From positions 1-64,000 of the forward strand of contig DATKVC010000003.1 of the NCBI GenBank assembly GCA_035530275.1: a stretch of 64,000 nucleotides of DNA, given 5' to 3'. Under the pieces are notes generated by a model, which saw nothing but the letters and a program-made list of their open reading frames with translations, did not search any database and was not told where the DNA came from. The stretch is from CAIJMU01 sp035530275. GTDB taxonomy: Bacteria > Spirochaetota > Spirochaetia > Treponematales > Rectinemataceae. Positions 50,317 through 58,061 of this stretch are shown here, piece by piece; within the stretch, counting starts at the first letter, position 1; every line of letters begins with the position of its first letter. The translations under genes and the position numbers were made by a program.

Positions 50317-51003
50317 ATGGAATCGATTCTTGCAACTATTTCGAATTTCTGGAACGGGGCCCATTCGACGATCCGCGGTTCTCTCATTCTCGTCGCGGGG
50401 CTCTTCGGGGCATGGCTCCTCAAGAAGATCGTCGAGGCGATACTTTCGCTTTTGCGTTTCGACAAGGCTGCCGATCGCGTCGGAATAGGCGAGTTCCTTC
50501 GCAAAGGAGGGGTTCCCCATCGCCCCACGAAGCTGGTCGGAGCGATCTTCGGCTGGATCGGCATTCTCGCGGCGCTGCTCGCCACCTCTCGCACCCTGGA
50601 TATCGCGTTCGTCAATCAATTCGCGGACAATCTCATAGCCACCCTCCCCGGCGCCCTCGCGGCCATCATCGTGATCATCGTGGGAATCATAATTGTGACC
50701 TTTCTGGGCAACGTCGTCGAGACTATCGCACGGAACGCGGCATGGCCGAGCGCCCACCTCGTCTCGCGGGTCGTCCGCTATTTCGGCGCGACAATCGTCC
50801 TGCTTATGGCTTTCGATCAACTAGGCTTGGGCAAAAGCATTCTCGGTTGGCTTCTGGTGATGGCCTTCGGCGCCATCGCTTTGGCTTTTGCCCTCGCCTT
50901 CGGCTTTGGCGGCCAAGGGCTCGCCAAGGAGGCTTTGGAGAATCTCGTCAAGAGCCTTCGGGAACGAGATCGGTCGGAGGATGCGAACGATCTTGAACGA
51001 TAG
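50317..51003 (+). CDS. Small membrane protein with MscS-like conserved TM helices
   Basis: 228 residues, four or five membrane helices (about 18-45, 75-90, 108-135, 150-172, 180-205). The last helix, FALAFGFGGQGLAKEALENL, resembles the Gly-rich pore helix of MscS channels, but the large cytoplasmic beta domain is missing. This matches the conserved TM-helix family often called a mechanosensitive channel component. A channel role is inferred only. ATG 50317 follows GGGGGTAG. The ClC gene follows after 47 bp. Confidence 0.7.
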   Translation: MESILATISNFWNGAHSTIRGSLILVAGLFGAWLLKKIVEAILSLLRFDKAADRVGIGEFLRKGGVPHRPTKLVGAIFGWIGILAALLATSRTLDIAFVNQFADNLIATLPGALAAIIVIIVGIIIVTFLGNVVETIARNAAWPSAHLVSRVVRYFGATIVLLMAFDQLGLGKSILGWLLVMAFGAIALAFALAFGFGGQGLAKEALENLVKSLRERDRSEDANDLER

Positions 51004-51012
51004 GGCTTGAGC

Positions 51013-51042
51013 TTGTTGTTTTCTTTGCATCCGGGTAAGAAT
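51013..51042 (+). promoter_or_regulatory. Weak promoter-like pair upstream of the ClC gene
   Basis: TTGTTG at 51013-51018 and AAGAAT at 51037-51042 (18-bp spacer) end 8 nt before ATG 51051, where no Shine-Dalgarno is seen. Confidence 0.25.
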
Positions 51043-51050
51043 CATCATCT

Positions 51051-52796
51051 ATGATCGAAGCAAATAATCTAGGGATTCGGATCGCGAAAATTGCCTCCAG
51101 GCTTTTCAGTCTTTTCCTTGGGTTGCCTGAGACGACGCGCACTATTCTCGCTACCGCCTTGCTGAGTCTGGTGGCGGCGGGAACGGCGATCGCCTTTCTC
51201 TCGGTTACGAATGGGCTTTTCGCCCTGACCTTCCTCAATTTCGCCAAGCTCCCTCTCCCGTATTTTCTCCTCACGAGCCTGTTGACGATCGGCGGAACTT
51301 CGCTCGCTTCCGGTCTCCTCCTTTCCAAGATAAGTCCCGAGGCCGCGGGCAGCGGCATACCCCAGCTCAAGGCGGCCTATTGGACGGAGATGGGATATGT
51401 GCCCTTGAAGCCGATAATCGTGAAATTCATCGCCGGGGCGCTCGCCATCGGAGGTGGTACGAGCCTCGGTCGAGAAGGTCCAACGGTCTATATGGGAGGC
51501 GGCCTGGCTTCATTGCTTTCGGCCTTCATGGGCTCGCCGAAACAATCTCGTCGCGGCCCCGCATTGATTGGAGCCTCCGCGAGTTTGGCTGCGGCATTCA
51601 ACACGCCTCTCGCCTCGATCACCTTCGTGCTCGAGGAAATCGTCGGCGACTTGAGCAGCCGCTCGATAGGTCGAGTTCTTTTATCCTCAATCATCGGCGC
51701 CTTCGCCGTATATGCCCTGATCGGGCGCCAACCGGCGTTTGCCGTGCCCTCCATCGAAAATGTCACGTGGGTCCATTATGCGATCGCGCCGATAGTCGCC
51801 ATAGCAGCCGCTTTCGCCGGGGCCCTCTTCCACAAATACGCGCTCGAATTGCGGAAGCGGGTGAAAAGACAGCGAGCCTACCCGAGCTGGCTCATGCCTC
51901 TCTTTGGTGCCCTCCTGACCTGGGCCATAGCAGTGAGCATTTTCATGACTACGGGAAAGCTTGGGGTATTCGGCCTCGGCTACCTCGACCTCGAGGCAGT
52001 CCTGGGCAACAACTTTGTCTGGTGGGTCGCGGGGATCATGGTAGTGGCCAAACTGGCGGCTACCATCTTTTCCTATGGCTTCGGGGGAGCCGGAGGGATC
52101 TTCTCGCCCCTCCTCTTCATAGGCGGAATGGCAGGATACTTTATCGGTGGCCTCTTTTCGCTTTTTCTTCCATTAAGTCCTTCGGACCGCATCGTCCTGT
52201 CGGCAGTGGGCATGAGCACCTGCCTTGGAACGGTTCTCAAGGCACCATTGTCGACCCTCCTCATAGTTTTCGAGATGACCCATCAGTTCGCGATGGTCCC
52301 TGCCCTCCTCATCGGCATGTTCGTGACGATGGCCGCCTCAGGCCTGACCGGCAAAGAAAACTTCTACGATGCCATCCTGGTCCAGGATGGACACGAACTC
52401 CATAAAATTCGCCCGCCCCTGGATCTCACCGGATGGCATAGGCTCGAGCTATCGGCTATAGCCAATCGAAAGCCGGTGATCGCGAATTCGATCGAGGTTC
52501 GTGATCTCGAAAAATTGCTGGGGGACCATCGGTTTCAGCGTTTCCCTCTGGTCCTGGACGGTCGACTGGTAGGAGTGCTCGAGCGTGGCGCCTTGCGCGA
52601 TTCCCTGTCGCGCGGGCTTCCGCCCAAACCCGAGGAAGCGGTGACCTGCGACGAGGATCGCCTCATTCAGGATGCCTCCGAGCTATTTATAAAGTCGACG
52701 GGGGGCTTTCTCATTCTCCTAGATAAAGAGCAAAGGGTGTCGGGTATCGTCACTCTCCACGATCTTCTCAGGGCGCAGGCGGCAATTGAGAGTTGA
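51051..52796 (+). CDS. ClC-family chloride channel/antiporter with CBS domains
   Basis: 581 residues. Selectivity-filter motifs GSGIPQLKAA, GREGPTVYMGGG with the gating Glu, and GFGGAGGIFSPLLFIGG are intact. LEEI after TFV matches the proton-pathway Glu pair of ClC-ec1, so a Cl-/H+ antiporter is more likely than a passive channel. The C-terminal about 150 residues hold two CBS-type modules (RFPLVLDGRLVGVLERG, GGFLILLDKEQRVSGIVTLHDL) that may bind nucleotides. It may act in acid or osmotic stress beside the MscS-like gene. Confidence 0.92.
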   Translation: MIEANNLGIRIAKIASRLFSLFLGLPETTRTILATALLSLVAAGTAIAFLSVTNGLFALTFLNFAKLPLPYFLLTSLLTIGGTSLASGLLLSKISPEAAGSGIPQLKAAYWTEMGYVPLKPIIVKFIAGALAIGGGTSLGREGPTVYMGGGLASLLSAFMGSPKQSRRGPALIGASASLAAAFNTPLASITFVLEEIVGDLSSRSIGRVLLSSIIGAFAVYALIGRQPAFAVPSIENVTWVHYAIAPIVAIAAAFAGALFHKYALELRKRVKRQRAYPSWLMPLFGALLTWAIAVSIFMTTGKLGVFGLGYLDLEAVLGNNFVWWVAGIMVVAKLAATIFSYGFGGAGGIFSPLLFIGGMAGYFIGGLFSLFLPLSPSDRIVLSAVGMSTCLGTVLKAPLSTLLIVFEMTHQFAMVPALLIGMFVTMAASGLTGKENFYDAILVQDGHELHKIRPPLDLTGWHRLELSAIANRKPVIANSIEVRDLEKLLGDHRFQRFPLVLDGRLVGVLERGALRDSLSRGLPPKPEEAVTCDEDRLIQDASELFIKSTGGFLILLDKEQRVSGIVTLHDLLRAQAAIES

Positions 52797-52824
52797 GGAC
52801 TCGACTTATGCGTCCCTGCGCAGG

Positions 52825-52853
52825 TTGCCCATGGCCTTGAATGCGGCTACCAT
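52825..52853 (+). promoter_or_regulatory. Predicted promoter of the LysR gene, leaderless geometry
   Basis: TTGCCC (52825-52830), a 17-bp spacer and TACCAT (52848-52853), 9 nt before ATG 52863 and no Shine-Dalgarno. Confidence 0.45.
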
Positions 52854-52862
52854 GGATGCTGC

Positions 52863-53756
52863 ATGGAACTCAGGCATCTGCGCTATTTTTCCGCCGTGGC
52901 GGAGCAACTCAGTTTCGTGAAGGCCGCGGGGCTTTTGCATATCACCCAGCCTCCTCTGAGCAGACAAATCCAGGAACTTGAGCAGGAAATCGGCACGGCT
53001 CTCTTTTCCCGTGAGGGGAAGAAGGTTGTGCTCACTCCCGCGGGGGAGTCTTTCTGGACCGACGTGAAGGAGCTACTGGCTTCCCTCGAAATGTCCCTCG
53101 CCAGGACGAGGAGGATCGGGCAGATCGGGACCGGGCCGCTTCGAATAGGCGCGGTGAATTACTTGATCGGGAAGCTGGTCCCGGATTTTCTCGGCGAGCT
53201 CCAGAAATCCTTTCCCGAGGCGAGGGTGGAAATCGAGGCGCTGCCGACCGAGGCGCAAGCCGATGCCGTGAGGGCGGGCCGCTTGGATTTCGGCTTTGTT
53301 CGCGATTGGGTGCATTCGGAAGGCCTCGTCTACGAGCCTCTTGGCGAGGAAAGACTCGCTCTCTGCTTTCAAAAAGGAATATACGAGGGCGGGGATCTCA
53401 AGGAGTGTTTAAAAAAGCTTGAAGGCCTTCCTTTTATAGCGTTGAATCCCATCTATTCGCCGGGTTTGGCCAAGCGAGTGAGCGAAGTACTCGCCTCCCA
53501 TGGGGTGGAGCCGCGTGTCGCCTATGAATGCAGCGATGCGGATACCCTTCTGAACCTTGTAACCACAGGGGTGGGGTGGGCTGTTTTTCTGTATGCGTAT
53601 ATATCTGGAAGTCAGTATCCATTATCATATATTGAGCTTGACGGTTCCATTTCCTTCGGGCTCATCCATCGGACTGGTCCCTTCGATGGCGAGGCTCTCG
53701 CGTTCAGGAATATCGTGAGAGCCAAGTATGGGCTTCCCGTGGAACTGGAGAATTGA
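52863..53756 (+). CDS. LysR-family transcriptional regulator
   Basis: 297 residues, family length. The N-terminal winged helix MELRHLRYFSAVAEQLSFVKAAGLLHITQPPLSRQIQ-type sequence (start to about residue 60) is canonical; the rest is a periplasmic-binding-protein-like effector domain. The effector is unknown. The gene ends 9 bp before a perfect dyad containing a T-N11-A LysR box, ahead of the lipoprotein gene, so that gene is its likely target or the dyad is autoregulatory. Confidence 0.93.
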   Translation: MELRHLRYFSAVAEQLSFVKAAGLLHITQPPLSRQIQELEQEIGTALFSREGKKVVLTPAGESFWTDVKELLASLEMSLARTRRIGQIGTGPLRIGAVNYLIGKLVPDFLGELQKSFPEARVEIEALPTEAQADAVRAGRLDFGFVRDWVHSEGLVYEPLGEERLALCFQKGIYEGGDLKECLKKLEGLPFIALNPIYSPGLAKRVSEVLASHGVEPRVAYECSDADTLLNLVTTGVGWAVFLYAYISGSQYPLSYIELDGSISFGLIHRTGPFDGEALAFRNIVRAKYGLPVELEN

Positions 53757-53765
53757 AATTTTTAT

Positions 53766-53792
53766 TGATCTATACCGAGCAGGTATAGATCA
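53766..53792. promoter_or_regulatory. Perfect 11-bp inverted repeat upstream of the lipoprotein gene
   Basis: TGATCTATACC-N5-GGTATAGATCA. It contains a T-N11-A pattern like a LysR box and covers the -35 region for the -10 box TATAAT at 53800-53805. It could equally be a LysR-gene terminator, but no U-run follows on the plus strand. Confidence 0.6.
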
Positions 53793-53799
53793 TTACCGA

Positions 53800-53805
53800 T
53801 ATAAT
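53800..53805 (+). promoter_or_regulatory. -10 box of the lipoprotein gene
   Basis: Consensus TATAAT, about 60 nt before ATG 53867. The -35 position (53777-53782, GAGCAG) is not consensus and lies in the dyad, which fits an activated promoter. Confidence 0.5.
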
Positions 53806-53866
53806 ATTGGACGTTGCGTTTTCAAATGCATAATCTGAAGCCATATTGCAAGGGAGGTTCTGTACA

Positions 53867-56323
53867 ATGCGACGAACTCTCGGTTTTTCCGCCGTTGCGC
53901 TGATCGCAGCGATAGTCACGGTCGGCTGCGCCACCAAGCCTCCGCCTGCCCCGAAGGACGCGGAGCCCAGCGCCATCAAGGCGCAGACCTCCGGCTTTGA
54001 GCCCGGCGCCGATCCTCAGTTCGAAAAGATGGCCTTCGCCCTGCAATTCGGGTCGAAAGACTCAGTCAAGACTTGGACTGTCACCATTACGGGCGACAAA
54101 GGCGTCGTCTTCACGATGAATGGCGAAGGCGGCAGCCTTCCCGCTACTCTCTCTTGGGATGGGAAAGCCACCGATGGATCGGCTGCCCCCGAAGGCAGCT
54201 ACACTGCGAATCTTGCAGTGGATTATGGCGGGAATTTGAACGCCGGATCCGCCAAGAGCGACCCCTTCAACCTCGTCCGCACGCCGCCAAGCGGCCAGTG
54301 GAGCCCCAATCCGGCCACCATCGCCGAAGCGCCCGATGGGACGCTCGGCACCGCCGAGCTTTCCGTAAAGATTAGCCAGGGCCTCGCCAAGGTGACCGGT
54401 TGGTCGATCGAGATACTCGATCCTTCCGGCGCACATTTTACCACGTTGAAAGGCTCGGTCGGCTCCGGCACGATCACCTGGGACGGCAAGGGCGACGACG
54501 GCAGCCTTATCAAGACCGGCGCCGACTATCCCGCTACCCTGACGGTTGTCGACGAGTACGGTGGAAAGGGTCAGACGAAGGGGGCCTTCAACGTTCAGCA
54601 GTCGAATGGGGCTCCCAACGCCTACATCGCCGCGAGTGGTCATGGCTTCTCGCCGAATGCGAGCACGAAGAAGCCCACGATCGATCTGGTGGCGACCGTC
54701 CCCGATCCCGCGGACGTTGTGACCTGGGAGATCGACGTGTTGAGCGACTCCCTCGGCATAGTCCGCAGCTGGAGCGGTGACACGACGAATCTGCCAGCTT
54801 CCGTCACCTGGGATGGGAAGACCAACGCAGGCGAGGCCGCCCCCCAGGGTGTCTACACCCCGCAACTCAAGCTCACTTACGGCAAGCTCTTCCAGGAGCA
54901 GGACAAGGTCGGTCAGAATTTCTCGCTGGCCATCGATGCGCCTTCGGGCAGCGTCGACGTGGTGCCCCAGGATCCCGCCCTTTCTGAAATCACCCCAGCG
55001 CGCCCCCTGTCGTTCGAGGTGAAGGCGACCTCTGCCTATGCCTTCATTGCGAAGTACACGATGGATGTCGTCGGCCCCGATGGAGTTCCCCTCAAGACTT
55101 TCTCGGCCAACTGGCCGAAAAACACGGCGACCTGGGATGGCACGGGAGCTGACGGCTCTGTAGCCCTCAAAACCGGTACGCATTACCAAGCCATCGCCAA
55201 GGTCGAAGACGAATACGGGAATGTCGGTGTCCTTAGAGGCTACTTCATAACCGACCCCACGACCTCGGCTATTCCCCTGACCATCCAGCCCGCCTGGGAC
55301 GGCTTCGCCCCCAAGGGCGATGGAACTCGCCTTACCATGGACTTCGCTCTTTCGACCGGCAAGCCGGACGCGGTTCAGGGCTGGAAGGTCGAAATTCTCG
55401 ATACGAGCGGCAATGCGGTCAAGACCTTCACAGGCAAGGCTCCCCTCCCCTCCGAGCTCTCCTGGGACGGGACGACCGATGCCGGAGCCATGGCTCCCGA
55501 GGGCAGCTACAATGGCCGCCTTACGGTCGATTTCGGCTCCCAGACCGCTGCCGGGACCCAGATTTCCGACCCCTTCGTCCTCGATCTGAGCAAGCCGACA
55601 GTTACGGTAAAGCTTTCGACCGACACGCTTTCGCAGGATGACAGCGGCAAGATTGCCCCGGTCAGCATCGAGGTGCAGGCCACTTCGCCCCTGGCGAAGC
55701 TTTCCGACTGGACCATGGATATCACCGATCCCGACGGCAACTCCTTCGCCTCGGTCAAAGGCACCTGGCCTGCCGCCAATCTCAGCTGGGATGGCACTAA
55801 TGCGAAGGGCGATCTCGCGATATCGGCCACCGATTACAGCATCGACTTGAAGGTCCGCGATGTCTTCGGCAATGTGGGCGAAGCCCTGGCCAAGATCGGC
55901 ACGGATATCTTCGTGCAGAAGACTTCAGAGGGTTATCGGATCAATGTGTGGGGCATCGTGTTCAAGCCCTATACCGCCGATTACCAGGATGTGCCCGCCG
56001 ATCGCGCCAAGAAGAATCTCGAGACCCTCGATCTGCTCGCCAAGGCCTTCAACAAGTTCCCGAATTACAAGATCATGCTTGGTGGCCATGCCGTCATGAT
56101 CAACTGGGCATACCCTGAACTTGGTGCCGCCGAGCAGCGTGTGATCCTCATTCCTCTCTCCGAATCAAGGGCCAAAGCCATCGCGGCGGCTCTCATCAAG
56201 AGGGGTGTTTCGGGTGATCGGCTCCTCACCAAGGGGTATGGAGCCCTCGATCCGATCGTGCCGGATAGCGATCTCGCCAATCGCTGGAAGAACAGGCGGG
56301 TCGAGTTCCTACTGATCAAGTAA
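53867..56323 (+). CDS. FlgD-Ig-repeat lipoprotein with C-terminal OmpA domain
   Basis: 818 residues. A lipoprotein signal ends VTVGC, so the mature chain is lipid-anchored at Cys. Then come six or seven Ig-like repeats resembling FlgD-Ig domains, each with a core such as LSWDGKATDGSAAPEGSYTA or TWDGKGDDGSLIKTGADYPA; the two types alternate. The C-terminal about 120 residues form an OmpA-type peptidoglycan-binding domain (LSESRAKAIAAALIKRGV, NRRVEF). It would tether the outer envelope to peptidoglycan. ATG 53867 has GGGAGG 9 nt upstream. It is the largest envelope protein here. Confidence 0.85.
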   Translation: MRRTLGFSAVALIAAIVTVGCATKPPPAPKDAEPSAIKAQTSGFEPGADPQFEKMAFALQFGSKDSVKTWTVTITGDKGVVFTMNGEGGSLPATLSWDGKATDGSAAPEGSYTANLAVDYGGNLNAGSAKSDPFNLVRTPPSGQWSPNPATIAEAPDGTLGTAELSVKISQGLAKVTGWSIEILDPSGAHFTTLKGSVGSGTITWDGKGDDGSLIKTGADYPATLTVVDEYGGKGQTKGAFNVQQSNGAPNAYIAASGHGFSPNASTKKPTIDLVATVPDPADVVTWEIDVLSDSLGIVRSWSGDTTNLPASVTWDGKTNAGEAAPQGVYTPQLKLTYGKLFQEQDKVGQNFSLAIDAPSGSVDVVPQDPALSEITPARPLSFEVKATSAYAFIAKYTMDVVGPDGVPLKTFSANWPKNTATWDGTGADGSVALKTGTHYQAIAKVEDEYGNVGVLRGYFITDPTTSAIPLTIQPAWDGFAPKGDGTRLTMDFALSTGKPDAVQGWKVEILDTSGNAVKTFTGKAPLPSELSWDGTTDAGAMAPEGSYNGRLTVDFGSQTAAGTQISDPFVLDLSKPTVTVKLSTDTLSQDDSGKIAPVSIEVQATSPLAKLSDWTMDITDPDGNSFASVKGTWPAANLSWDGTNAKGDLAISATDYSIDLKVRDVFGNVGEALAKIGTDIFVQKTSEGYRINVWGIVFKPYTADYQDVPADRAKKNLETLDLLAKAFNKFPNYKIMLGGHAVMINWAYPELGAAEQRVILIPLSESRAKAIAAALIKRGVSGDRLLTKGYGALDPIVPDSDLANRWKNRRVEFLLIK

Positions 56324-56332
56324 GCGATTTCG

Positions 56333-56356
56333 CGGCCCGTCCTTAGGGGCGGGCCG
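56333..56356 (+). terminator. GC-rich hairpin after the lipoprotein gene
   Basis: CGGCCCG and CGGGCCG (56333-56339, 56350-56356) without a U-tract. It precedes the stronger terminator downstream. Confidence 0.4.
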
Positions 56357-56388
56357 TGGCTCCCCGATCGCTCTCCGTCGGGGTTTCC

Positions 56389-56429
56389 GCGGACCGTCCA
56401 CTCCCTCCTTGGACGGTCCGCATCTTTTT
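56389..56429 (+). terminator. Strong rho-independent terminator before the nuo operon
   Basis: An 11-bp perfect stem GCGGACCGTCC/GGACGGTCCGC with an 11-nt loop, followed by ATCTTTTT. It insulates the nuo genes from the lipoprotein gene. Confidence 0.8.
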
Positions 56430-56457
56430 AAGCTAATTAAATATCTATATCCTTGTA

Positions 56458-56486
56458 TTGCCATATAGCGCTTTTCGTACTAGAAT
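56458..56486 (+). promoter_or_regulatory. Predicted sigma-70 promoter of the nuo operon
   Basis: TTGCCA (56458-56463, 5 of 6), a 17-bp spacer and TAGAAT (56481-56486, 5 of 6). It leaves an untranslated leader of about 135 nt before nuoA. This is the best promoter match in the window. Confidence 0.65.
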
Positions 56487-56627
56487 CCCGCCGTCAATAG
56501 TCGATTTTTCAGCTCTCGCCTCGGCCCCCGCGCCACCTCGAATGGTCCTCATCAAGAGAAGCGACGAGCTCGGTCTGTGCGGCTATCGTCCGCCCATACG
56601 GGTGGTCACCATATTAAGGAGAGGGTG

Positions 56628-56984
56628 ATGGCAAAGCAATTCGGAACTCTCTTTCTGTTCCTTGCGGGAGGCTTCGTGCTCTCCCTCATCATTGTTTTTG
56701 TGAACTGGCTCCTTCGTCCGAGGAACCCCGGCGTCGCGAAATCGCGCACCTATGAGTGCGGTCTCGAAACCGAGGGCCCGACCTGGGTCCAGTTCAAGAT
56801 CAGTTACTATCTCTACGCGCTGATCTTCGTCGTTTTCGATGTGGAAGTGGTCTTTCTCTACCCTTGGGCTGCCGCGTTCAAGGACGCCGGCCTTTTGCCC
56901 TTCGTGGAGATGGCGGTCTTCATCGGTGTGCTCGCGCTCGGAATCTGGTTTGCGTGGAAGAAGGGAGCCTTCGAATGGAACTGA
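56628..56984 (+). CDS. nuoA: NADH-quinone oxidoreductase subunit A
   Basis: 118 residues, three membrane helices. The conserved Y-E-C-G-L loop (SRTYECGLETEG) and FVVFDVEVVFLYPWA are intact. A small membrane-arm subunit beside the quinone cavity. ATG 56628 follows AAGGAGAGGG. The stop overlaps nuoB by 10 nt. Confidence 0.95.
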   Translation: MAKQFGTLFLFLAGGFVLSLIIVFVNWLLRPRNPGVAKSRTYECGLETEGPTWVQFKISYYLYALIFVVFDVEVVFLYPWAAAFKDAGLLPFVEMAVFIGVLALGIWFAWKKGAFEWN

Positions 56985-57508
56985 GCGAAACGGGACCGGG
57001 CGCCCCCGCCCACGGCTCTGCCGAACCGACGACCCTCATAAAGGGCAAGGTGCACGACGGGATCGAGTCCATTCTCGATTTCTGCCGAGGTAACTCCCTT
57101 TGGCCGGTCACCTTCGGTCTCGCCTGCTGCGCGATCGAGATGATGACGGCCGGTAGCGCACGCTATGACCTCTCGCGTTTCGGCTTCGAGGTCTTCAGGC
57201 CCTCGCCGCGACAGGCCGACCTGATGATCGTCGCGGGGACAGTCACCGAAAAGATGGCCCCCCTCCTCAAGACGATCTACGACCAGATGCCCGAGCCCAA
57301 GTACGTGCTCGCGATGGGAGGTTGCGCCATCTGTGGCGGCCCCTTCGCGGACTCCTACTCGGTCGTGCAGGGTGTCGACACCATCGTCCCCGTGGACGTC
57401 TACGTGCCGGGCTGCCCTCCGCGGCCCGAGGCCCTGATCGACGGCATCCTCAAGGTTCGCGCCATGCTGCGCGACCGCAAGCTCAAGGAGGTGCCCTTCA
57501 ATGCGTGA
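56975..57508 (+). CDS. nuoB: NADH-quinone oxidoreductase subunit B
   Basis: 177 residues. It carries the terminal N2 [4Fe-4S] cluster; ligands are Cys51 and Cys52 (GLACCAIEMM), Cys117 (GGCAICGG) and Cys147 (VPGCPPRP). The start (ATG 56975) overlaps nuoA and follows GGGAG; the open frame from 56756 is not used. It has a longer polar N-terminus than most. Confidence 0.96.
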   Translation: MELSETGPGAPAHGSAEPTTLIKGKVHDGIESILDFCRGNSLWPVTFGLACCAIEMMTAGSARYDLSRFGFEVFRPSPRQADLMIVAGTVTEKMAPLLKTIYDQMPEPKYVLAMGGCAICGGPFADSYSVVQGVDTIVPVDVYVPGCPPRPEALIDGILKVRAMLRDRKLKEVPFNA

Positions 57509-58061
57509 TATCGCAATCCTCGCCGCGGCGGTGCCGGGCGCGGAGATCAAGGACGGCATGCTCCTCGTCCCAGCATCGGGCGTCGTCGAGGCTTTGGGGG
57601 CACTTAAGAAACTGGGTGGCCTCATGCTCTTCGACATTTCCGCCGTGGACCGGCCGGCCAGCGCGACCCCTGCGGCCGCTCCCGCCGTCGCTGCCAGCCC
57701 CGGCGCCGCCCCTGCAGCACCTGTCCAGCCCACGGCTCCCGCCGCACCCTGCTTCGAACTCAGCTATCGCCTAATGGATATGCAAGCGAACTCGAAGGAA
57801 TTCCTGACGGTTCGCGTCATCCTCGACCATGAGGCTCCGGCCCTGCCGAGCATCGCGGGATTCTGGCCCGCCGCCGACGTCCTCGAGCGCGAGGTCTGGG
57901 ATCTGATGGGTATCGAGTTCACGGGTCGACCCAAGTTGGAGCGCATCCTCCTCAAGGGCGATTTCGTCGGCCATCCCCTGCGAAAGGATTTTGTGCCGCC
58001 GAAACGCGAGCGTTTCCGCTCCCCCGCCTGGGACAACAAGCTCGCCGAGGGAGGCCTTTGA
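57501..58061 (+). CDS. nuoC: NADH-quinone oxidoreductase subunit C
   Basis: 186 residues of the 30-kDa subunit family. The core signature EREVWDLMGIEFTGRPKLERILL is intact near the end. Residues about 50-80 form an Ala/Pro-rich linker (PAAAPAVAASPGAAPAAP) replacing part of the usual fold, which is unusual. Start overlaps the nuoB stop by 8 nt. It is a separate gene, not fused with nuoD. Confidence 0.92.
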   Translation: MRDIAILAAAVPGAEIKDGMLLVPASGVVEALGALKKLGGLMLFDISAVDRPASATPAAAPAVAASPGAAPAAPVQPTAPAAPCFELSYRLMDMQANSKEFLTVRVILDHEAPALPSIAGFWPAADVLEREVWDLMGIEFTGRPKLERILLKGDFVGHPLRKDFVPPKRERFRSPAWDNKLAEGGL

